From Apostichopus japonicus (taxonomy: Eukaryota; Echinodermata; Holothuroidea; Aspidochirotida; Stichopodidae): 64,000 nt of DNA. Below, piece by piece: positions 24,468 to 37,836 of the stretch; within the stretch, counting starts at the first letter, position 1, and each line of letters opens with the position of its first letter. The position numbers and the translations under genes are program-made. Under the pieces are notes generated by a model. The model ran no database searches. It had not been told where the DNA came from and was given only the letters and a program-made list of their open reading frames with translations. The stretch lies in the NCBI RefSeq assembly GCF_037975245.1, contig NC_092564.1:734601-798600 (forward strand). Direction: 5' to 3'.

Positions 24468-25410
24468 CTCAGCTTTTAACACTATTATTCCTTCACAGTT
24501 ACATTTTAAATTATTGGAACATTTGAAATTCCCTCCTTCAATTTGTAATTGGATCCTGGATTTCCTTCTGGAACGCAAACAGACTGTGAGGGTCGGTAAC
24601 AATTATTCAGCGGCTGTCGTTCTCAACACGGGCACCCCACAGGGGTGTGTACTTTCGCCGCTGCTGTACTCCCTGTTCACACATGATTGTACAGCCGTCC
24701 ACCCAAACTCGCGGATCATCAAATTTGCAGACGACACCACAGTGACTGGCCTGATCACAGATGACGATGAAAGCCACTACCGTGATGAGGTAAACCTTCT
24801 GGTGAACTGGTGCCACGATAACAACTTAACTCTTAATGTGAACAAAACCAAGGAACTGATTGTGGACTTTAGGCGTAACAAAAATACAAAGGACCCTCTG
24901 ATCATAAATGGTTCTGCTGTAGAGCAGGTGCACACATTTAAATTATTAGGCACATTCATTATGGACAATTTGTCTTGGAATGAAAATTCACATGAAATAT
25001 TGAAGAAGGGACGTCAGAGACTATTCTTTTTACGGACTCTTAAATCTTATGGTGTTAGTGATTTTATTTTAGTGAATTTCTATCGTGCAATTATAGAGAG
25101 TATTTTAACTACAAACATTTTAGTCTGGTTTAGTCGTGTGAGTCAGAGGGATCTAGGGAAACTGCAGTCAGTTATCAGGAGTGCTGAGCGTATAATTGGC
25201 ACTAGTCTACCGTCCCTCCATTCACTATATCAGGAGCGAGCACTGAGGCGTGTAGACTGTATTATGAAAGACCATTCCCACCCAGCATTTGTGCATTTCA
25301 ATGTCCTTCCCTCAGGCAATAGATTACTAGCTTTTAGAGGTTCGAAGCGTTTTACCAACAGTTTTTATCCATCTGCAGTGAAGATTTTCAATGCGCATCA
25401 TAGTCGCTAA
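24388..25410 (+). CDS. LINE polyprotein part 2: RT catalytic core and C terminus
   Basis: Continues the RT after a one-base gain or two-base loss: LHGTLAHLERKCSYARVLF, IDYSSAFNT (motif A Asp), TGTPQGCVLSPLLYSLF (motif B), and KFADDTTVTG (catalytic FADD at 24724-24735). Then come NLTLNVNKTKELIVDF, LLGTFIMDNLSW and a thumb/C-terminal region ending FYPSAVKIFNAHHSR before a stop. The catalytic residues are intact, so only the frameshift disables this part. Confidence 0.9.
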   Translation, partial: LFLWLHGTLAHLERKCSYARVLFIDYSSAFNTIIPSQLHFKLLEHLKFPPSICNWILDFLLERKQTVRVGNNYSAAVVLNTGTPQGCVLSPLLYSLFTHDCTAVHPNSRIIKFADDTTVTGLITDDDESHYRDEVNLLVNWCHDNNLTLNVNKTKELIVDFRRNKNTKDPLIINGSAVEQVHTFKLLGTFIMDNLSWNENSHEILKKGRQRLFFLRTLKSYGVSDFILVNFYRAIIESILTTNILVWFSRVSQRDLGKLQSVIRSAERIIGTSLPSLHSLYQERALRRVDCIMKDHSHPAFVHFNVLPSGNRLLAFRGSKRFTNSFYPSAVKIFNAHHSR

Positions 25411-25730
25411 CTTATTTATCACTCCCTGTATCTTATGTCTTATTTGTTCTGTATTCTGTTTTATTGACTTAGCGCTCTGTTTATCGTACAAGTATACATT
25501 TTATGGCTCTTGCCGTACATATTTCTTATCATTCGTACCTTTTTTTTTCATCGTCATTTTTATCGCAATGTTTTTATACCATTATCGATAGCCTACCGGT
25601 ATTCATTACTCATGCAATATCACTTTTTATATGTGTTTCATCGTTTTGCGTTTCAATTTTATGTCTGTTTTAGAGCTCTTGTGTTTTGAACAATTTCCAT
25701 TGTACTTTTATACATGTGGCTGAATAAACC

Positions 25731-27636
<1,906 letters not shown>

Positions 27637-27868
27637 TTGACTGTAGAAGATTCAGTTCTTGGATTGCTGAAATTACAAGGAGCATCAGTATTATGCATTG
27701 ACAGGGTTATATTAACTCCTTATGGGCCATCATACGCTTAGCTTTAAATTTGTGTATGAATGAGTTTGACAATTTACAGAACGTAGAGCCGTCATAGACT
27801 TCCCAGAAATAAGAAATACACATGGTTACATTAGGGAGGGTAACAACAATGACGGAAAGCGTCAATGA

Positions 27869-28313
27869 CATAGGCGTAGGAGGCAGGGGGGCTGGGGGCT
27901 GCAGCCCCCAACCCAAATGTTTTTTGTGAAAATTCGGGCAATATGCTGAGACTTTTTCGGGCACCTACTGAAAGAAAAATAAATTGCAATGATGAAGCTA
28001 AAGGAAACCAATAGTTTAAAATCATCTCCTTGGTAATAAATAAAAAGTTCTAAGCTTGCCCGACAAATTCACCATTACTAATGCCATTACTAAATGTTAA
28101 ACCGCTTCCCCCAAAATGATAACCAATATGGAAGGGTAATACACGGCAACTGATTGTATGTTATTGGCTTACGATGTAGTAACCGATGCATGCTATAAGA
28201 TATGTACATTAACGTGTTGGACGCTCGCGGAGCGCGCGACAAATTTTGTTTGTATTTTTCGGGCAAGTCGTTACACCCCCCCCCCCCAATCAAATTGGGC
28301 TCCTACGCCTATG
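27869..28313. mobile_element. Inverted-repeat element, TIR CATAGGCGTAGGAG
   Basis: A perfect 14-bp inverted repeat CATAGGCGTAGGAG (27869-27882) faces CTCCTACGCCTATG (28300-28313). Inside are a perfect 18-bp palindrome TGGGGGCTGCAGCCCCCA (27893-27910), a CGCGGAGCGCGCG stretch and a C homopolymer near 28276. A truncated relative lies at about 31950-32219. No coding capacity. It is a MITE-like repeat. Confidence 0.75.
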
Positions 28314-28394
28314 CATCTTGGGGCAACCAGATATGCTGTTATAGAAACATGTGGACTAGAAAAATGCTTTTCTAATTTTTTCTGTCTTGGCTTA

Positions 28395-28920
28395 TCACGT
28401 CATAGTGTTAAAGGTCAGAGGTTACAGGTAAAATAACCAAAAACAGCAATTTGGTCATTGTGCGCATACGAAAATGATAAAATGGCCGAAACCATCAAAC
28501 CCATGTGGAATATCAGACTCTGCAAGTTTGCAGGGCATTAATTAAGGTAAAACACCAAGGATCACGTGATCAAAGGAGGTCAAAGGTCAAACTTCGCCAA
28601 ATTTGTTCTAAAAAAAAAAACTCATTGATCATATGGCCGATGGACTTCAAACATGATGGGTATGTGTCTATATATGGGATATAACGACTGCGTGACTAAT
28701 GACGCCATAAGGTCATGCCGAGGTCATAGATGAAATAACAAAAATAGTTTTCTGGCCATTATACATATACCAAAATAATAATAATTATATGGTCCAATAC
28801 GTCATACAACAGTGGGTTATCACAGACTATATTTCTACAGTGCATTATTTAATGTAAAATGCCAAAGGTTACGTAACCAAAGGAGGTAAAGGTCAAACGT
28901 GTCCAACTCATGCGTGTACC
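28395..28920. repeat. Diverged tandem duplication, period about 305 bp
   Basis: Two arms (about 28398-28620 and 28700-28915) share ordered words: AAGGTCA..., AAATAACMAAAA, GGTAAAACACCAAGG or TGTAAAATGCCAAAGG, and AAAGGAGGTCAAAGGTCAAAC. They are similar but well diverged. Confidence 0.6.
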
Positions 28921-31623
28921 AAAATAACCTCACATGTGTGGTTAAGTTTCAAGTAAGGATATTTCGATAGTTAAAGTTCATGCTTGAAATTTAAATTTAA
29001 TAAAAAACAATCGGTTCTTTTGGCTTGTTTGTAAATGCCAAACGATAAGATAGCTAAAAATGTTGTAACCACGGGGGGGGGGGGGGGGGGGAGGTATTGT
29101 AGTGACTGCGTTGTTTGAATAAATGTTTATTTATTGCCTGCATGCAGTATATGCCCAAATTTTGGGATGAGATCTGCAACTCCATTGCGTACTTGTTATT
29201 TTATTTGGTTTTGCAAGCAAAGTGGAACAGATATCCTTGATTACAAAGAAATATAATAACACAATATATATGATATATTACAAATAGATTTATATTAAAA
29301 ATATATGTCTATTATTTTAGTTTGATGTTTTGTGTTCATGGAATTTTAAGAAATTATCAAAGTTACCTTCATGTATTGCTGTTTTATATTTATTTTGTTA
29401 TTTATATATTTACGAGGATTGTACAATAAATGTTTAAGTACGATAGTCTCACATTGTTCCATATTTAAAACCATGCATTCTCCCTCTACACTAACTCTCC
29501 GGATCATGTGAACAAGTAATAGCTCTTTGATTACACATCAAAACATTTTTCCCTCTATGGGAACACTTAACTCGAAATATTGTAATTATGTATAAGATGA
29601 TTTGTAATTATCGTAACACATTCATTCATGATCACATTAGGTAAGGAAATATATGGAAGATGCGCATTAAGAAAAGGTAAGTATATCTTAAAGAATAGAG
29701 TTGCCATTAAAATCAGTAGATGCCAAAAACGTGACTACTTTTATGATAGCTTGCTTAACATTAAGGGTATATCGTATCTATTGCACGTTTATTTATAATT
29801 ACATTCTGACGCAGGAAAAGGGCAAAGTCGCAGCACTTTTCAGTTTTATTTTAAATGTCACCTTCCTCTTCGATATCACGTTGTGTATTAAAGCACACTT
29901 TTCTATGTGAGTTCTTTCTGAATCAAGAAAAGGATGAACCCAAAAGCTAACATGAATCATATGACGTCATAGTGTAATACGTATAGCAACAGAAAACAGC
30001 AGAGAGTCTACTATTATTTTGTCAATAAATTACCACCACTCAGCTACACCCGCCTACCGCAAACACTTTGATACGGAGGGGGGGGGGGGGGTGCAGTATA
30101 ATACATCTATGAAAACTAACCTTATTTGCATATGAACAATTATAGAAGTCATGTTTATATCATTAAGTGATTTCTTCAATACCAGCTATTGTTGGAAAAC
30201 TTTGGGAAAGACGAAATAGCTGAGATCGAGCAATGTTCTCTATCTAAATACTTGATTCATCTACATGCAAGTGACGTAAACATATAAGGGCTGGTATAAA
30301 ATCAGCGGATTTATTCGGTACTACAGAAACACTGCGAGACGAAAATTTAATTGTTTAACTTTTCCACCTTAACAGTTTGTTTTTGTTCATTGTTGCGTAT
30401 CCTGTACACACATGTGACAAACGATAAACATGCAAAACAGACACGTGTTTGTAACAAATTGGAACGCTCCATCCGGCTTCGTACCCAACTAAGAAAAGCT
30501 TTGATTGGATCAGAACATATCTTTTAGGGATTTATGGCATCAAACCCGACCCAAAATGAACCTCTTGCGAATGTCCTCACGTAGTTCACTACAGTGCGAC
30601 TAATGATATTTGGAGTTGACTCTCTATTGTATTGACGAAGTTATAGAAGAAAGACGTAACTTTGATGACATCAGAATGTCATACGTCTGTGACACACATC
30701 GCCCACGCACTGTATTATCTTTGTTTCTTATATTCTTTGTTACAGTAAATTGCCAGGTTTTTCCTTGACAAAGCGTCCAAACATATTGTCTGAGAAGCCT
30801 TGATAAAAGCAACATATACCTCATTATCGGATAGTCGAAATATTCTTTACTTTCAGGAATACACAAGGATAAAGTTTAAGTCTTAAACATATGATGTCCA
30901 GGCCGTGCATTTATGTTTTTATTTTAGTAATTTTGGCTTCTTTATAGGTGAGAGTAAGTGGATCGGTGAGGGGTTGTCGGGGTCTATGATGCTACGCAAG
31001 TCCATCTCTTAAATGACATCGTCACTGGATTACGTGCGTCTACGTTATAAGGTAGACTAACGTATGTAAGTGGTTTCAGTTTCCACCTCATGATGTGACG
31101 GTGATACACACCGATCCTCGTTTGGTAAGAGCTTTACGACAGAAAGATCATTTAATGGTCTATATTAGTGTACCTGATGTCTATCGATGACAAGCAATTT
31201 GGTATTGATCAAATACTTGAATAAAACGGGTCTAAATTAACCCACTTTCAGCGGTAGAGCCTTTGATCGTTGAAGCATTTATTGTCCATATCCAAATTTC
31301 AAATTTAATGTGAAACATACGTCACACAAAGAGAGGAGGGAGAAAGGGAAATGGGTGACAAGTTATTAGTTTATAAGCATTCTGCTTGAGTTATTGCTGA
31401 ACCGTTGGCGTATACTGCATGCCCATCAGTTCGTGATTTTGACTTCGTCTTCTCAGAGAAGGGGAATCCTCAAGCCGTGACTTTTACAAGTATAAATGTA
31501 TATACACTCCTATGTTATAAAGCCACAGATATATGTGCATTTAAGGTTGGCAAAGAGTACGAAGATTGCAGCAGTCAGTACACGACACAAGACTGTTCCC
31601 TATTCAGACAACATAACAACATA
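28921..31623. other. Stretch without supported gene
   Basis: No gene was recognised. It contains G homopolymers at about 29072-29091 and 30078-30091, which are likely assembly-fragile. Short frames lack domains. Confidence 0.35.
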
Positions 31624-31631
31624 TGTCCCGT

Positions 31632-32389
31632 CAAGGGCGGCGTAAGCACTTTTAATCTGGGGGGGCACCAACGACGAAGGGCACTTTGCAGAAATTCGAT
31701 AAGTCTGATGCAGCCTGATATTTGGTACCCTTTATAACTCTTATTGTATTATCTCATTTGGGTATACACATCACTCCATCAACGCCACCCCCCCCCTCCC
31801 CCCTCAAGGAAACAATGCATACTAGCACTGCAGTATCTAATGTGCAAATTGGGAAACAAGGAAAAAGACAAAATGAGGTGAAATCATTATAAAGTCCAAG
31901 TCCCTGCACACGCGATCGATACATGCATGAAAGCAAATGAAATATGTCAAAATACTGAAAGAAAAGTAATTTTCTATGTGTTTTCAGTTATGATCATTAT
32001 TATTGAAACGACTTTGCCAATAATTCTAACCAATTTGGAAGGGTTATAACACGGCAAATGATTGTATGTTATTGGCATGCGATGTAATAACCAACGCATG
32101 CCTATATGATATGCACATTAAGGTGTTGAACGCGCGCGTAGCGCGCGAAAAATTTTGTTAATATTTTTCGGGCAAGTTGTTACAGCCCCCCAAATCAAAT
32201 TGGGCTCCTACGCCTGTGGTAGTAAACATTTAAAACTTCCCGAAATATTTCATTCGACGTGGGTTTCGCTTTGTAAACTCTTTTTTTATTAAGAAATTTT
32301 TATGTAGAAAAAGGGCACATTTTTAATCTGAGGAAAAGTGGGGGGGGGGGGCACGTGCCCCCTGTGCCCCCCCGGTTCCGCCGCCCTTG
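31632..32389. mobile_element. Non-autonomous hAT-type element, 758 bp, with exact 8-bp TSD
   Basis: The ends are CAAGGGCGGCG (31632-31642) and its complement CGCCGCCCTTG (32379-32389). They are flanked by the identical 8-bp word TGTCCCGT (31624-31631 and 32390-32397), the target-site length of hAT transposases. Subterminal G-rich runs and a TTTAATCTG-like word are mirrored at both ends. It contains a truncated copy of the TAGGCGTAGGAG family (about 31950-32219), probably inserted into it. No transposase is present. Confidence 0.85.
31950..32219. mobile_element. Truncated TAGGCGTAGGAG-family element nested in hAT element
   Basis: Matches the right half of 27869-28313: ACACGGCAAMTGATTGTATG, a CGCGCGTAGCGCGCG stretch, TTTTTCGGGCAAGT and the end TTGGGCTCCTACGCCT. 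The left terminus is missing. Confidence 0.7.
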
Positions 32390-32550
32390 TGTCCCGTTAG
32401 CTAGTATCAATGTCCCACATTTACTATACCGCTTAAACACTTCTTAAACAGGCCGTCGGGAAAAGGCATGTGTGTGCTCAGAATATTTGCAAAACACGTG
32501 TATTTTATTGTCAATTATTTAGAGGATTTACCAGTCTGTACACTTTAGAA

Positions 32551-33763
32551 CCGTGGTTTTCAACCTTGGGCTCGCGGGCCCATTTGGGCCCGCGAAGCCG
32601 ATTTTGTGGGCTTGCGAGCATTGCCCCAGTAATGATTAAAAATTGTGGCATTTTGGGGGGCTGGTGGCGAAGGCACATGATGATGTTTCTTAGGAAGCCT
32701 CTTCGATGAAACCTTGTACAACGGGTAAAATCATTACTCAACCCTAACCCTATAAGACTAGTATAAGAGAAGTCGGTGACTCCCACCAACCACTGCACAC
32801 TACGTATTTACCAAGGTTATGATGTGTGGAAGCCTTGCTCAATCGAACCCAGCTCTTCCCAGTGGCACGCAGCAAGTATTGCGCGATACCAGTAGTAATA
32901 AAAACAAAAATAATTTAGTACTAACATGCCTTTATACGACTAGCCATTGATCGATCAATCTTCTAATTATCGGTTAATAATAGGTCAAAGATCCGAAGAA
33001 AAAAAGTGGATCATATTTGTCTACACTTGTAAAAATTGCGATAATTCGAAGGAAAGGGCTGTAGTAGAATCCTTCTATTTTCAATACAATTAACCGTTAA
33101 TTGTATTGGAAATAGAAGGATTCTACTACAGCCCTTTCCTTCGAATTGTCGCAATTTTTACAAGTGTAGACAAATATTTGATCCACTTTTTTTCTTCGGA
33201 TCTTTGACCTATTCTGCCTCGAATATGAGCAATAATTGGAATAACTTACACAGCGTGATATCTATACAGTCCGACACTTCTATCAGTTCTCCCGTTCTAT
33301 TGTCAATACACAAAGTATTATTACGTTCTCTCTATTTGTTAATTTGTTTTCAATAAATAGAAATTACCTCACCGATTCGAAATATATCTCCTTTAATACT
33401 ACTGGGCCTCATATGCACACGTCAAACGGTTTTGCTGCTTTTTTATTGCATTGTTCATCTCCATTTTTCTGCATTATTCTGATAGTGATAACGGTCACAC
33501 ATTTCTTATGAAACCAGTGTACCATTGAGGGTTGCAAGAAATCTTTGAGATAGGCTCTAATTGGGCAGTACCTGTCATCTGATCACGGAGGAACATACAT
33601 AGCTCTGATTGAGTTCCCGGGTCGCTTGTGTCAAGAATACACTAATAAACGCTGTGAAATTGATTTTATGAAGTTGATAACTTTGCAGGGTAGGGTATGG
33701 GCTCGCGAGGACGGCTCGGAAGACGAATTGGGCTCGTGATCGAAAAAAGGTTGAAAACCAAGG
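32551..33763. mobile_element. Non-autonomous hAT (Charlie-like) element carrying a large palindrome
   Basis: The terminal repeats CCGTGGTTTTCAACCTT (32551-32567) and AAGGTTGAAAACCAAGG (33747-33763) match at 16 of 17 positions and resemble the GTGGTTCTCAACC ends of hAT-Charlie elements. The identical 8-bp word CTTTAGAA flanks both sides (32543-32550 and 33764-33771). A GC-rich hairpin (CGCGGGCCCA/TGGGCCCGCG, 32573-32594) lies just inside the left end. The interior contains the 235-bp palindrome at 32979-33213. No transposase frame was recognised. Confidence 0.85.
32979..33213. repeat. Near-perfect palindrome, arms about 116 bp, 1-base centre
   Basis: The arms start AATAGGTCAAAGATCC and end GGATCTTTGACCTATT, meeting at ATTAAC-C-GTTAAT (centre at 33095). 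Only a few mismatches or single-base indels separate the arms. It lies wholly inside the hAT-like element. Confidence 0.95.
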
Positions 33764-33771
33764 CTTTAGAA

Positions 33772-34130
33772 CAATGTACTCCATTATGATGAGAACCACG
33801 TACATATATCCTTACGATAAATGGTTTAGAAATGATACTTCTATCCTCCATCTGGAATATTTCAAGTTATACTCACACACTGCATTGTTTATACCTTTCT
33901 GGTTGATCTAAGAAGAACGAAGTTTGATAAAGAAGTGATGGACAACCTTCGGCGACTTTTAAAAAGTGTAGGAGTAATCGATCGTGTGTAAACATTCATG
34001 TCACGTTTTACACTTAAAATACAGATTGGTGATCCCTGTCGGCTCTTTAAGTGGGATGGACAGTCTTGAGACAAGTCACGGTGAGGATGATCAGTGAGGT
34101 ACGGTACCTGTGTCTATGTCTTGCGGTATA
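33772..34130. other. Short stretch without supported gene
   Basis: I see no gene, RNA or repeat here. Confidence 0.35.
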
Positions 34131-34140
34131 TTACAGGTAA

Positions 34141-34174
<34 letters not shown>

Positions 34175-35300
34175 CAGGTAATGATATATATATATATATA
34201 TATATTACAGGTAATGATATATATATATATATATATTACAGGTAATGACATATATCTGTATGACAGGTAATGGAATATATCTACATTACACGTTATGGCA
34301 TATATCTATATTACAGGTGATGGCATATATCTATATTACAGGTAATGACATATATCTATATTACAGGTAATGGCATATATCTATATAACAGGTAATGGCA
34401 TATATCTGTATTACAGGTAATGGAATATCTGTATAACAGGTAATGAAATATATCTATATTACAGGTGATGGCATATATCTATATTACAGGTAATGGAATA
34501 TATCTACATTACAGGTAATGACATATATCTATATTACAGGTGATGGCATATATCTACATTACAGCTAATGTTATATATCTATATTACAGGTGATGGCATA
34601 TATCTATATTACATGTGATGGCATATATCTATATTACAGGTGATGGCATATATCTATATTACAGGTAATGGCATATATCTATATTACAGGTAATGGAATG
34701 TATCTGTATCACAGGTAATGGAATATATCTACAATACTGGTATAATGGCATACATCTAGGTGATGGCATATATCTGTATGACAGGTAATGGAATATATCT
34801 ACATTACAGGTAATGGTATATATCTATATATTACAGGTCATGGCATATGTCGATATTACAGGTAATAGCATATATCTATATTAGAGTTAATGGTATATGT
34901 CTCTATGACAGGTAATGACATATATCTGTATGACAGGTAATATATTTATATAATAGGTAATGGCATACATCTATATAATAGGTAATGGGGTATATCTATA
35001 TTTCATAGGTAGTTTTATCTATGTAATAGGTAATGGCATATATCTATATAATATTTATTGGCATATGTCTATATTACAGGTACTGGCATATGTCGTTATT
35101 ACAGATTATGGCATATATCTATATTACAGGTAATGGCATATATCTATATTACAGGTAATGTTATATATCTTTATTACAGGTAATGGTATATATCTATAAT
35201 ACAAGTGTTGGCATATACATATATATATGTAGTAGGTAATGGCATATATCTTTATACAGACAATGGCATATAAATATAGTAATGCAATATAATATAATGG
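34130..35300. repeat. 25-bp minisatellite with initial TA runs, about 45 units
   Basis: The unit is TTACAGGTAATGGCATATAT followed by CTATA, with GTAATG/GTGATG and GGCATAT/GGAATAT variants. The first three units have their ATATAT part expanded into TA microsatellites (34143-34236), which suggests how the array or the TA runs arose. It decays after about 35200. Confidence 0.95.
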
Positions 35301-35917
35301 CATATACAATTATATCTAACAATTACAGAAAAATATTTATATTGTAGCGTCGTGGTAATTTTCTTATGTGTCACTATAGTAGATCAACAGATGGCAGAAT
35401 TGTCAACTCAGTTGATTGATAACTAATACAAGAAACCAATTCCAATGGCAATAGGGATGAGCTTATTATCGAGGTATGTGGGAGGCGATGTAGGACTCTG
35501 GAATAACCATCCAGTGGATGAACCTGATGACATTTTGCTTTCTGCAGATATAGCTCAAATCTAAAAGTATAAACTTTCAAAAAATTTATAAGAACCACTG
35601 AGCCACAGCGGTTGACATGATTCCGAAAATTTGAAAGCTGATTCTGGACAGCCGAAATCTGATCATCCATATCTTTCAGAAATCGTGACTTTCTTTTGAA
35701 ATTTCATGGTCACATGGTCATTAAGTTGACATGTTTAACGTTAGGAACACTAACGTGGCCTCTAAGATGTGTCTGTATTTAACACTATGATTTTAAACCT
35801 TAGCGAGGCCAAGGACAACATGTTTTCGCTGTTCTTTTCTATTTGCACAAATTAAATCATTTCCCATATTTTTGCTTGCGAACATCACTATTTACGAAAT
35901 ATATATATATATATCTT
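35301..35917. other. Stretch without supported gene
   Basis: No supported feature apart from a short TA run at about 35899-35914 next to the SINE-like copy. Confidence 0.35.
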
Positions 35918-36076
35918 AATATCTGAACATACAATCAGCGTCCATAGCCTACTGATTAGGGTGTCCGCATATAAAGCGGGAGGCCCAGATTCGAATCCCG
36001 GTGGAGGCTGGAAATTGTTTTCACTGTTCTGGATTTTTCTTCTCATTACGCTTTCAATTATATATATATATATATC
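35918..36076 (+). mobile_element. tRNA-derived SINE, copy 1
   Basis: The tRNA-like part is about 35938-36008: a 7-base acceptor strand GCGTCCA with imperfect mate TGGAGGC, an anticodon-like stem CCGC/GCGG around ATATAAA, and a T arm with ATTCGAATCCCGG. It is followed by a non-tRNA body (GGCTGGAAATTGTTTTCACT, then GTTCTGGATTTT) shared with the copy at 36654, and by a TA tail at about 36059. Shared flanks make it a SINE, not a single tRNA gene. Confidence 0.7.
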
Positions 36077-36124
36077 CTGCACTATTTTTGGCACAAACAG
36101 GGTGATACTGTAACTCTTCTATAA

Positions 36125-36485
36125 AATATAATCAGATTTTATCAACGTGACGCGTTTTGAGCTATTGGAAAAATACCTAATAACTTGACTATTTTGACAC
36201 TTTAAAGTTGTTCAAACTCCACAAGACAATGGCTTTATAACATTTTTCCATTTCTATGGGATATAATCTATGCGCTTCTGTTATAGAATGTAAATGTTTG
36301 ACTGCTGGGAAATCAGACCTCAAAAAGCAAGAAAATGTCAAAATGCCACGGTGGCGACAAATTGCGGAATTTCAAAGTGTGATAATTTGGCCAAGTTTGA
36401 TGCAATGCAACTGAAATTTTCAGAATATGCTTATTTCATGATGCTCTAATCATGACATTAGGGTGGAATATTTTGAAGAGGGCAG
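36125..36485. repeat. Internally deleted copy of the fold-back repeat seen at 56468-57541
   Basis: Shares CTCCACAAGACAATG, AAAATGTCAAAATGCCACGG, TGGCGACAAATTGC, TTTCAAAGTGTGATAA and CAACTGAAATTTTCAG with the element in the MEIOC intron, joined with material missing. It lies between the two SINE copies. Confidence 0.7.
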
Positions 36486-36512
36486 AGCAACAGCCATCCA
36501 TGAGATGACACC

Positions 36513-36546
<34 letters not shown>

Positions 36547-36606
36547 ATATATATATAGACTATATGTATATACTATATATATAGACTATATATATAGACT
36601 ATATAC
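36513..36606. repeat. TA/GA microsatellite cluster
   Basis: A TA run, a GAGAGA run, then alternating ATATAGACTATATA units. Confidence 0.9.
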
Positions 36607-36629
36607 ATGTTACGTCCTTCCTTGCCGGT

Positions 36630-36765
36630 TTCGAACCTCTGGACATACAATCAGCGTCCATATCCTAGTTGGTTTGGGTCTCCGCATATAAAGCGGGAGG
36701 CCCGGGTTCGAATCCCGGTGGAGGCTGGAAGTTTTTTCAATGTTCTGGATTTTCCAACTCAACTA
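36630..36765 (+). mobile_element. tRNA-derived SINE, copy 2
   Basis: The tRNA-like part is 36654-36725: acceptor GCGTCCA/TGGAGGC, a D-arm-like AGTTGGTTTGG, a TCCGC/GCGGG anticodon stem with loop ATATAAA, and a perfect T arm CCGGGTTCGAATCCCGG (B-box). The flanks before (ACATACAATCA) and after (GGCTGGAAGTTTTTTCAATG) match copy 1. The T arm is better preserved than in copy 1. Confidence 0.7.
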
Positions 36766-37830
36766 CAATTTGGTAATACTGTGTCCACACGTGGAAGTTG
36801 GTGAAATTAATATTCAACAAGCTTCTTCCAGTTATTATGCTAGCACGACCCAATTTACAAATGCTGTTTTCTTTTTGTGCAGCGACAGCAGCTCCATATC
36901 CAAAGTATATTTATATCATCCATTAAATGGTTTCAATTGATTTTATGATCCCTTTAAAGCAGCTCTTAAGTCCCTTTTTCGATATCACTCTTTGCGACAA
37001 AGTCATACTAAAAGTAAGTTTAACCGACGAATTTGGAAAGTCGAGTGGAGCAAATATTGTTCAATTGGTGACCAAGTCTAGCAGGGTACTTTTAGGTTAA
37101 CCTTTAGTGATCATGGCTGTATCAGTCAGTACCATACGGTTTGGCATATTGGGGATCGGATGCATTCACCTCTTTTTGAGAGGGTGAAATTAATTGTAAT
37201 ACAAATATATGTCATTGTAAAGAACAAAATGATTATCTTTAGTTAAAGAAAATTAAACAAAATAACGTTGTACATGGTTAAAGCTGAAAGGTATACTCTT
37301 GCAGACTAAACGCCAACATAGCCCCTTATTGCTAGTTTTGCAGTAATGTCAATTGTGTGCATACACAACTTAAGTCAAGCATACCGGTGTAACTGCCTCT
37401 GCGCCGAAAAGGAATACAAATAAACAGAAAGTATAACTTCTAAAATTCCAAACAGAGAAGGTCTTTACCTCAATTAAGGAATGAAAAACAATTAACCCCA
37501 CTTGAAAGATTGAAACAAAATGCTAATCAACTTACAACAAAAGTCTCCGTAAATTGTTCCAACGAAAAACACATCGTAATGCCTCAGTAACCGCCCACTG
37601 GAAAGCCCCGAGGAAACCAGATTTAACCGCTAGACAATGACATCTACTTGGACAAAGACTGACAGTGTCTAGTTTAGTAGAATAGGTGGAATGTAACATG
37701 AAAAGTAGGCGACTGTTGAGGGAATTGACAGGTGAAAGGAGGCCACATACAATAAAACTGGAGGAGGTAGTGGAATGTAAGATGTAAATATAGGTTTATA
37801 TAACAAAGAGGTGATATAGGGCCACTAGAG
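36766..37830. other. Stretch without supported gene
   Basis: AT-rich; no gene or repeat was recognised. Confidence 0.35.
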
Positions 37831-37836
37831 CGTCCG

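Noticed and set aside
32749-32755. CCCTAAC-like words near 32745 as possible telomere repeats.
   Set aside because: Only about two units, not an array.
35938-36008. A possible functional tRNA gene.
   Set aside because: The T arm and acceptor have mismatches, and the flanks are shared with the second copy, as in a SINE.
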